Below, piece by piece: positions 58,034-64,000 of a DNA stretch of 64,000 nucleotides (the first letter of the stretch is position 1; the number at the start of each line of letters is the position of its first letter). The position numbers and the translations under genes are program-made. The notes beneath the pieces are model-generated. The model did no database searches. It was not told where the DNA came from and saw only the letters and a program-made list of their open reading frames with translations. Source of the stretch: an uncultured bacterium (GTDB lineage: Bacteria > Oederibacteriota > PGYV01 > Palsa-1178); assembly GCA_937889595.1 (NCBI GenBank), contig CALAOR010000077.1:62001-126000 (forward strand), in the 5' to 3' direction.

Positions 58034-59024
58034 AAATTTCCTCCTCGCCGCCGCGGGCTACGACTATCTCGCCCATCTCTTCCAGCTGGCGTATTACGTT
58101 TACTATCTTCTGCTGCGCTTCTTCCGTGGTCTTTAAGCGCACCGGACCCATGACTTCCATGTCTTCAAGTATCATCTGGCGTGCGCGGCTTGACATGTTC
58201 TTCAATACTTTGTTCTTACATTCTTCGGACGCGCCCTTCAAGGCAAGAACAAGGTCCTTGGAATCTATCTCGCGCAGGATCTGCTGTATTGTCCTGTCAT
58301 CCAGGAGAAGTATGTCGTCAAACACAAACATGAGCCTTTTTATTTCGTCCGCTAGATCCGGATTATTCTCCTCAAGTTTTTCCATAATCGCTTTTTCGGT
58401 CGACCTGTCAACCCTGTTGAGTATTTCAGCGACGTTCCTGACACCGCCGGCGGAGGCAAATTCCTGCGTGAATACCGACGCTATCCTTCTCTCAAGCACC
58501 TTTTCAACTTCCATAATAATTTCCGGAGTTGCCCTGTCCATAGTCGCAATCCTGGTCGCCACGTCGACCTGTATCTCGGGCCCCAACGAAGAAATAATGG
58601 CGGAAGACTGGTCCGCGGAAAGATGCGCAAGGACCAGCGCTATCGTCTGCGGATGCTCGTTTTGTATAAAGTTCAGTATCTGCTGGGGGTCCGTCTTTTT
58701 GATAAAATCAAAAGGCGTCATCTGGAGCGCGCCCTGCAACCTGTTTAATATTTCAACGGCTTTTTGCTCTCCAAGAGCTTTTTCCAGGAGTTCCCTTGCA
58801 TAGTCTATGCCGCCTTGTGAAATGTAATCCTCGGCAAGCGCGAGCTGATAGCTTTCTTCCATGACCGCGTCGCGGTCCTGTGGCTGCACCCTTTTTGTAT
58901 TCGCTATCTGAAGGGTTATCTGCTCCACAACCTCATCGCTTAAATTCCTGAGTACCTCGGACGATAAATCCGGCCCAAGGGTAATTAACAATATTGCCGC
59001 TTTCTGCTCTCCAGTTAAAGCCAT
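58026..59024 (-). CDS. fliG: Flagellar motor switch protein FliG
   Basis: A 332-residue rotor protein joining the MS ring to the C ring. N-domain ALTGEQKAAILLITLGPDLSSEVLRNL; the EHPQTIA motif (123-129) of the middle domain; C-terminal torque region with FDDILLLDDRTIQQILREIDSKDLVLALKGA, where the charged residues facing MotA are preserved (quoted in part). It starts 4 nt after fliF. Confidence 0.97.
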   Translation of the reverse strand: MALTGEQKAAILLITLGPDLSSEVLRNLSDEVVEQITLQIANTKRVQPQDRDAVMEESYQLALAEDYISQGGIDYARELLEKALGEQKAVEILNRLQGALQMTPFDFIKKTDPQQILNFIQNEHPQTIALVLAHLSADQSSAIISSLGPEIQVDVATRIATMDRATPEIIMEVEKVLERRIASVFTQEFASAGGVRNVAEILNRVDRSTEKAIMEKLEENNPDLADEIKRLMFVFDDILLLDDRTIQQILREIDSKDLVLALKGASEECKNKVLKNMSSRARQMILEDMEVMGPVRLKTTEEAQQKIVNVIRQLEEMGEIVVARGGEEEIFV

Positions 59025-59028
59025 AACG

Positions 59029-60636
59029 TCACCTCTTCTCTTCCGTTAACCAGCGTTTTATTAACTGAACGATTATCTTCGGATTTTCTCTCGCTATTTT
59101 TGTGATCTGGCGCTTCATCTCGGCGCGTTTTTGCGCCTCGGCAAGTTCCGCGGCCGACGGTACCGCCTCAAGCGGCACCTCTACTTCTTCATCAGCTTTC
59201 GCTGAAGCGGATGCCATCTCTATCTGGCGGCGCAGTTTCTCCCTGATCGCTTTCGGCTTGAGCGTCGAGCGCAGGAAGAACAGAGCGAATAACAGTATGC
59301 CGATTATAATACCCAGGCTCATGATCATAGTAGTGTACTTCTCGCGGTTAGCCGCGTCAACCTTATACTGGTCGGCTTTTTCAGCAGACCTGTCAAACGA
59401 TACGTTCTCAACAGCCACCTGGTCGCCGCGCCCCAGATCAAGCCCGGCCGCCGCAATGACCGCGTTTTTTATCGATGTTACCTGCTGTGGCTGGAGGTTA
59501 TCCACTATGACAGCCACAGAGAGTCTTTTTACGGCGCCAACGGTTTCTACGACATGTTTTTCACGTTTTGTTATTTCAAAGTTCTCGGTTGCTTCCGACT
59601 TGGAATACTGTGAATTCCCGCTTACAACCGACTTATAACCCGGTATATTTGAATCGGTGCCCGGCACGCCTCCGGGATAAACCCCGGCGCCCGTATAACT
59701 TTCAAGGTTTTTCTTTGAGCTCCTTAATACGCCTTTTCCGCCTATTATCGGCTCATATACTTCGTCTTTCTTTTCCACCTGGTCAAAATTAAGCTCCGCG
59801 GTTACCCGCACGGTTGTCCTGCTGTCGCCTAAAACCTGCCCAAGCATTGATTCAACCCTTCTCTGGATGTCTTTTTCAAAATCTTTCTGTATCTTTATCT
59901 GCTGGTTGGTAAGTTTAAGCTGCTTGGAAAGTGAAAAAGAAGCCGTGTCTTCCGTAAGCTCGTCCCTGATGATATCGCTTAAAACTTCGCCCTTGGTATC
60001 AACTATTGTGACATTAACAGGCGTCAAACCTTCAACGCTGCTTGCCACGAGATGTACTATGGCTTTAGTCTGGTCATATGTAAGCTTTTCTTCATATCTC
60101 ATCTTAACAAGGACGGACGCAGTAGGTTCTTTCTGGCTTTCTTCATAAAGTTCTTTTTTGGGGAGCACAAGATGAACGCGCGCTTCCTGTATCACGTCAA
60201 TGGCCGCGATGGTCCTTGAAAGCTCGCCTTCAAGCGCCCTTACATAATTAATCCTCTGCGTAAAATCAGTGACGCCGAGGTTGGTTTTGTCAAATATTTC
60301 AAATCCCACCCCGCCGCCTTTGGGCAGACCCAAAGTCGCCAGGTCCAGCCTTGTGTCGTATAAAAACTTGGTGGGTACGGTTATTACTTTGCCGCCGCCT
60401 TCTATCTTATAGGGAACTTTTTTGTCCTTTAACTGCTTGATAATAGCGCCCGCGTCCTCAGAACTTAAATTCGAAAAAAGAGGCATGTAATTGGGCGCCG
60501 AGGCATAAAGCGCTATAACGGTTATTAATATTATTACAGCCGCGGGGATCGACACCCACATAACCCGCTGCACAGTGCTAAGATTTTGCCAGAATGTTTT
60601 TAAACGCTCCCAAGTCCTTAATAAGAATTCGTTCAC
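59029..60636 (-). CDS. fliF: Flagellar MS-ring protein FliF
   Basis: A 535-residue MS-ring protein. Two membrane helices (about 27-46 and 446-465) bracket the periplasmic ring-building domains: LFSNLSSEDAGAIIKQLKDKKVPYKI, RVHLVLPKKELY, SVEGLTPVNVTIVDTKGEVLS. The cytoplasmic end (residues about 505-535, RQITKIARENPKIIVQLIKRWL) is the FliG-binding region. It follows fliE by 22 nt. Confidence 0.97.
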   Translation of the reverse strand: MNEFLLRTWERLKTFWQNLSTVQRVMWVSIPAAVIILITVIALYASAPNYMPLFSNLSSEDAGAIIKQLKDKKVPYKIEGGGKVITVPTKFLYDTRLDLATLGLPKGGGVGFEIFDKTNLGVTDFTQRINYVRALEGELSRTIAAIDVIQEARVHLVLPKKELYEESQKEPTASVLVKMRYEEKLTYDQTKAIVHLVASSVEGLTPVNVTIVDTKGEVLSDIIRDELTEDTASFSLSKQLKLTNQQIKIQKDFEKDIQRRVESMLGQVLGDSRTTVRVTAELNFDQVEKKDEVYEPIIGGKGVLRSSKKNLESYTGAGVYPGGVPGTDSNIPGYKSVVSGNSQYSKSEATENFEITKREKHVVETVGAVKRLSVAVIVDNLQPQQVTSIKNAVIAAAGLDLGRGDQVAVENVSFDRSAEKADQYKVDAANREKYTTMIMSLGIIIGILLFALFFLRSTLKPKAIREKLRRQIEMASASAKADEEVEVPLEAVPSAAELAEAQKRAEMKRQITKIARENPKIIVQLIKRWLTEEKR

Positions 60637-60658
60637 ACGTGCACCTCACGTTTATTTT

Positions 60659-61003
60659 TTATATCGACATTCCCATTATAGACTGATATGCCTCGGTAAC
60701 TTTGTTCTTTACCTGAAGGGCCAGCTCTAAAGTGAGCTGGGCTTTTTGCGCGGCAATCATAACATTATGAAGTTCTATATTCTGTCCTGATGCCAGCTTT
60801 GCTATCGCGTCATCAGCGCCGGTCTGTGTCTCGCTGACTGATTTTATAGCCGTGTTGAGAAGTTCCTTAAAATCCACCCGGTCGGTCGAAAGCGGCTGCT
60901 GCGCGGCCTGTACCCCTATGGATGTGTTATTTAATATGGTCGAAGGCATTCCTATACTTCCTGTAATTGCCTCTATGGCTCCCATCGCGAAAGGTACTGA
61001 CAT
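60659..61003 (-). CDS. fliE: Flagellar hook-basal body protein FliE
   Basis: A 114-residue rod-MS ring adapter. The FliE pattern is clear in VDFKELLNTAIKSVSETQTGADDAIAKLASGQNIELHNVMIAAQKAQLTLELALQVKNKVTEAYQSIMGM (quoted in parts: FKELLNTAIKSV; LHNVMIAAQKAQLTLELALQ; KVTEAYQSIM). Located between flgC and fliF as usual. Confidence 0.95.
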   Translation of the reverse strand: MSVPFAMGAIEAITGSIGMPSTILNNTSIGVQAAQQPLSTDRVDFKELLNTAIKSVSETQTGADDAIAKLASGQNIELHNVMIAAQKAQLTLELALQVKNKVTEAYQSIMGMSI

Positions 61004-61015
61004 TATTTATCCCCC

Positions 61016-61465
61016 TTATGCCTTGCCGATTTCAAGAGCTTTTGCAGCCATGGTTTTTACCGAATTAATCGAGGTTACATTGGCTTCGTACGCTCTTGTG
61101 GCAGAAATCATATCGACCATTTCTTTCACTATATTTACGTTTGGCATGGCCACGTACCCGTTCTTATCCGCGTCAGGATGTCCCGGGTCATACATAAGCC
61201 TGGGCGGGGTCGGGTCATCTATAACCCCGGTCACTTTTACGCCCTGAAACTGGTTTGCCTGTTTTGTCCTGTCAAAAACATATGGAAAAAGGAACCCTGT
61301 TTTTTCGCCCCTTGGCTCAAATACAACCCGCTGCCTCGAATAAGGCCCGCCTTCAACTGTCCTGGTCGTATTTACATTGGCTATGTTGTTGGAAATAACA
61401 TCCATCCTTAAACGCTCCGCCGTCAAACCGGACGCGCTTATCGCGAACGCATTGAAAATACCCAT
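61016..61465 (-). CDS. flgC: Flagellar basal-body rod protein FlgC
   Basis: A 149-residue proximal rod protein: N-terminal IFNAFAISASGLTAERLRMDVISNNIANVNT, then GGPYSRQRVVFEP and C-terminal NVNIVKEMVDMISATRAYEANVTSINSVKTMA (quoted in parts). Starts 25 nt after flgB. Confidence 0.96.
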   Translation of the reverse strand: MGIFNAFAISASGLTAERLRMDVISNNIANVNTTRTVEGGPYSRQRVVFEPRGEKTGFLFPYVFDRTKQANQFQGVKVTGVIDDPTPPRLMYDPGHPDADKNGYVAMPNVNIVKEMVDMISATRAYEANVTSINSVKTMAAKALEIGKA

Positions 61466-61490
61466 TTATTTATGCCTCCCGTTTTAGTGA

Positions 61491-61910
61491 TTACGTTTTA
61501 ATTACTTCCGACAGCATGCTGAGTTTCATGGAAGTCAACTGAGCGAGTGAAGAATAATAAGCGGTATTTTCCGCCATTTTTGACATCTCAATGTCAATGT
61601 CGACATTATTGCCGTCATTTCTTGAAGATGTTTCTGTGCTTGTGATAATCTCGGGATTAACCGAATCAATGGTCATTTCAGGGACAATAGAAATGTGGTT
61701 CTTATTTGTGACAGTAAGCGGAAGATAACTTTTTTCCATGCCGTTTAAAACCTGGTCAAGTTTGCTACGAAACACAACTTCCGAGCGCTTATAGCCCGGA
61801 GTATTGACGTTGGCAATATTATTTCCCGTCATCTGCTGCTGTAAAGACGCGGCATTCAGGGACTTCTCTAATATCTGGTATATTTCACTGGATATAATAC
61901 CCTCTACCAT
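61491..61910 (-). CDS. flgB: Flagellar basal-body rod protein FlgB
   Basis: A 139-residue proximal rod protein from the ATG at 61910; a GTG at 61922 is in frame but the GAGGGTG ribosome-binding site overlaps it and points to the ATG. Signature LEKSLNAASLQQQMTGNNIANVNTPGYKRSEV near the N-terminus and DIDIEMSKMAENTAYYSSLAQLTSMKLSML at the C-terminus (quoted in parts). First gene of the hook/basal-body operon. Confidence 0.94.
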   Translation of the reverse strand: MVEGIISSEIYQILEKSLNAASLQQQMTGNNIANVNTPGYKRSEVVFRSKLDQVLNGMEKSYLPLTVTNKNHISIVPEMTIDSVNPEIITSTETSSRNDGNNVDIDIEMSKMAENTAYYSSLAQLTSMKLSMLSEVIKT

Positions 61911-61973
61911 GGAAATATTCACCCTCTTTTATTTTTTTATATAAAAATAAACTGTTTTAAAGCAAGTGAATAC

Positions 61974-62002
61974 ATAATACTGAATTTTATTTTTTTTGTC
62001 AA
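61974..62002 (-). promoter_or_regulatory. Sigma-70-type promoter of the flgB operon
   Basis: Minus strand TTGACA (62002-61997), 17-nt A-rich spacer, TATTAT (61979-61974). Near-consensus; the start codon follows about 60 nt later. Confidence 0.75.
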
Positions 62003-62053
62003 CAATATTTTTAGTTTCAATTCCGTGAAACCGTGTTTTAGCATTCAAAAGGC

Positions 62054-62419
62054 TTATTTTAGCCGTTTATACGTTTTATAAGAATCAATATATTTGCCTG
62101 AAATCGAGTCGCCTGCCTGCGTTATCAATACTTCATTCTCTTTTTCAAGTTTTATTAAATCATTAAGTGATGAATTGATGTTTTCAATTATCTGTTTTGC
62201 GTTTTCAGAAATTAACCGGCTTGATTTCACGGCAGGCACTAATTCCATATCAACGGCAATCAGGCTTTGTATAACTGAATTCTTTTTTGCGTCCACGACG
62301 CCGGTTTTTTCGAAAGCTTTAAGTTTAATAAGCATGTTTTCTTCCCTGCACAAAACAACGGCAGTTTCAATGAATCCCCGTTTTTTTTCCAGGAGCAGTT
62401 CAATTTCACGTGTCCCCAC
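62054..62419 (-). CDS. Helical protein, possibly FlgN-like chaperone
   Basis: A 121-residue all-helical protein with no membrane segment. Length, helix pattern (EIELLLEKKRGFIETAVVLC; SLNDLIKLEKENEVLI) and position next to flagellar genes are like FlgN/FliT export chaperones, but sequence in these families is poorly conserved and I cannot confirm it. It is 2 nt downstream of 62422-62898 and last in the chemoreceptor unit. No clear terminator separates it from the flgB promoter. Confidence 0.5.
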   Translation of the reverse strand: MGTREIELLLEKKRGFIETAVVLCREENMLIKLKAFEKTGVVDAKKNSVIQSLIAVDMELVPAVKSSRLISENAKQIIENINSSLNDLIKLEKENEVLITQAGDSISGKYIDSYKTYKRLK

Positions 62420-62421
62420 CT

Positions 62422-62898
62422 TTATTCCGCCTTTATTTTGTTTATAATAGCCCTTACTTCTTCCAAAGCCTTTGCCTGTGAAAAATCAATTTTCAGTCCG
62501 AGGATTTTTCCAAGGAGCATGTTCACAAACATGTCATTGCTTAACCGCATGCCGCTGCCGGATTCCTTTATCTTTTTGACTGTTTTTTCGATACGGTCAA
62601 AATTTTTCCTGTCCAGTCTGGATGCGCTTTGCGCCCTTTTTGTTTTTACTGTTTTTACGCCGCGGCCCTTATATTCCTCCTGTCGGGACAGGTGGCCGGC
62701 TGCCTCGGTTTCTTTGAGGCTGTCCCGGACGGACGGTTCTTCACGCCGGGCAGAATCCGTTACGGCATGTGGAAACTCCGCAAAACGGAACGCTTCCTCT
62801 TTTTTTATCTTATCAGACCTGTCTTTTTGTTCTTTTAGCTTTTTTAATTTTTCAATCTGCGCCTGGGCTTCCGTAAAAGCGGGTTTATCATTTTCCAT
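62422..62898 (-). CDS. Hypothetical charged protein in the chemoreceptor unit
   Basis: A 158-residue, strongly charged protein. The N-terminal ~95 residues are Lys/Glu/Arg-rich and probably disordered or coiled coil. The C-terminal ~60 residues look folded (NFDRIEKTVKKIKESGSGMRLSNDMFVNMLLGKILGL, quoted in part). I do not recognise the family. It is 6 nt after the chemoreceptor gene and 2 nt before 62054-62419, so all three are likely cotranscribed. Confidence 0.6.
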   Translation of the reverse strand: MENDKPAFTEAQAQIEKLKKLKEQKDRSDKIKKEEAFRFAEFPHAVTDSARREEPSVRDSLKETEAAGHLSRQEEYKGRGVKTVKTKRAQSASRLDRKNFDRIEKTVKKIKESGSGMRLSNDMFVNMLLGKILGLKIDFSQAKALEEVRAIINKIKAE

Positions 62899-62904
62899 GT
62901 GTGT

Positions 62905-64000
62905 TTATCCCCTGATCTTATTGATGGACGCTATTACTTCATCAATTCCCGAATAGACATTTGAACCGGTCCTGTCTATTTCGTTTATTTCCGTGTTCAT
63001 CCTGTCGGCAAGTTTGTTATGATCCTCGGTCTTTTTGTAAAAATCACTTACAATCTTAAACATCAGTTCGCTGTCCGTATAGTGCTCATCAGTGAACGCG
63101 GATATGGACGCGATTATACGCTCTACACTTTTAACATCTTTAACAATATCTATAAATATGTCGCCGGTCTGGTAGAAAGTGCTTATGTTTTCCTCGATCT
63201 TCCCGGTCGTTTTTACCATTTCAATAACTTCCGCGGTCCTGTTCTGGACATCCTGAAGTATCTGTGTTATGTCCTCGGCAGACTGGTTTGAATTGCCGGC
63301 CAGGCTTTTGATCTCTTCGGCGACGACAGAAAAACTTTTTCCCGCCTCACCCGCGCGCGCGGCTTCAATGCTTGCATTTAAAGCAAGCAGGTTGGTTTTC
63401 TTGGTCATATCCACTATGGTGACAACAAAAGTCTTGATCTTCCTGGACATTTCTATGAGTTCCTTTATGATCTCAGTGGAAGATAGTATGGACTGTTTCA
63501 ATTCCGTTATACTTTGTATTTCCTTGCCTATGGCCCTGACCCCTCTGCCCGCCTTTTCAGACTGCTTCTTGGCGTCGTTCAGCACGCTCTGTGTCGCCGA
63601 ATCAATCTTCTTGGATGTATTTTTTATCTCGAGGCCTATAGCTTTTACTTTTTCAAATGTCCTTATATTTGCCGCGATAAAACTTTTAATATTCAATATG
63701 TCTTTTCTGATTTCATCGCTTTTACCGCGTTCCGCGTTATAAATACGCTTGGCTTCTTCAAGGCCTTCCACGATATGGTTAAAATCCTGCTTTTCAAGAA
63801 CTATTTTATCCGCCAAAGCACCATCTTTTTCGTTCAACTCCGCAATTATCGCGGAAAAACTCGCCTGTTTCATGTATTCATCTTCAATCTTATAATCGCC
63901 TTTTACGGCTTTTATGAGCATTTGCATCACGCTTTCATGATAACTGCGCAGGAACATAGTTGTGATAAGAAAGACCATAACCGCCGCCGCCAGAACAAGA
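62905..64000 (-). CDS. Methyl-accepting chemotaxis-type signalling protein, 5' end off the right edge
   Basis: The frame continues past the right edge: the codons before the Met at 63978 still encode hydrophobic residues (LVLAAAVMVFLITT) of a membrane helix. After the helix comes a short linker and a long cytoplasmic coiled coil with the receptor hairpin tip region IVDMTKKTNLLALNASIEAARAGEAGKSFSVVAEEIKSLA (quoted here as KTNLLALNASIEAARAGEAG). This tip binds CheA/CheW. The periplasmic sensor domain, if any, lies outside the window. The C-terminus has no NWETF-type pentapeptide. Two small genes follow closely. Confidence 0.88.
   Translation of the reverse strand, partial: LVLAAAVMVFLITTMFLRSYHESVMQMLIKAVKGDYKIEDEYMKQASFSAIIAELNEKDGALADKIVLEKQDFNHIVEGLEEAKRIYNAERGKSDEIRKDILNIKSFIAANIRTFEKVKAIGLEIKNTSKKIDSATQSVLNDAKKQSEKAGRGVRAIGKEIQSITELKQSILSSTEIIKELIEMSRKIKTFVVTIVDMTKKTNLLALNASIEAARAGEAGKSFSVVAEEIKSLAGNSNQSAEDITQILQDVQNRTAEVIEMVKTTGKIEENISTFYQTGDIFIDIVKDVKSVERIIASISAFTDEHYTDSELMFKIVSDFYKKTEDHNKLADRMNTEINEIDRTGSNVYSGIDEVIASINKIRG

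Noticed and set aside
57919-58803. 294-codon plus-strand open frame
   Set aside because: It is antisense to fliG and fliH, which have clear family motifs; the composition is that of a shadow frame.
61923-62053. Terminator for the chemoreceptor unit (GTTTCA/TGAAAC hairpin near 62015-62032)
   Set aside because: Six-bp stem and no proper T-run in the minus direction.

Overview
The window looks like chromosome from a flagellated, outer-membrane-bearing (Gram-negative type) bacterium. The outer membrane is indicated by PorV-like and OmpA-like proteins, a second small beta-barrel protein and a surface protein with a YPNPFNP carboxy-terminal domain. The mix of a PorV/OmpA fusion, Thr-rich linkers, YPNPFNP tails, dispersed GC-rich palindromes and a single large flagellar block resembles uncultured candidate phyla of the Elusimicrobia/Goldbacteria/Firestonebacteria type. 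That placement is inference from gene style, not a phylogenetic result. I saw no rRNA, tRNA, transposase, prophage or CRISPR array.

Left third (1-25580, almost all minus strand): a housekeeping run GH5 glycosidase - tgt - yajC - galT - xseA - xseB - ispA (ispA cut by the left edge); an IclR regulator and a PorV-OmpA fusion; a plus-strand LacI regulator divergent from porV and convergent with a six-kelch surface protein; a membrane-anchored TolB-like propeller and SppA; an SDR; an ECF sigma / zinc-finger anti-sigma (PrcB-like sensor end) / VIT-VWA cluster; then prfB followed by an unknown acidic protein, a methyltransferase-like protein, an outer-membrane protein and a Gfo/Idh/MocA oxidoreductase. 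prfB needs the classical +1 programmed frameshift at CTT TGA C.

Middle (25837-29033, plus strand): a strong promoter drives pheT, a small coiled-coil gene (ZapB-like by position) and zapA. pheS is not here.

Right half (29103-64000, minus strand): one flagellar block in three transcription units. (i) A chemoreceptor-like gene cut by the right edge plus two small helical genes. (ii) flgB-flgC-fliE-fliF-fliG-fliH-fliI-fliJ, then an internal consensus promoter and structured leader, then fliK-flgD-TIGR02530-like-flgE, closed by a strong terminator. (iii) flbD-motA-motB-fliL-fliM-fliY-fliO-fliP-fliQ-fliR-flhB-flhA-flhF-flhG-pilZ-membrane protein-fliA-fapA-three small genes or a second FliK-like gene-flhX, with a seven-bladed propeller gene at the end. 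This covers the basal body MS ring, C ring, export gate, export ATPase, hook, stator, sigma-28 and the FlhF/FlhG placement pair. Flagellin, cap, P/L-ring and che genes are not in the window. The promoters I can see before these units are of the housekeeping TTGACA/TATAAT type.

The most unusual parts are the fliK leader with interleaved helices next to the ribosome-binding site, the sigma/anti-sigma/VIT-VWA cluster separated by palindromic repeats, the PorV-OmpA and membrane-TolB fusions, and several families of structured intergenic repeats.
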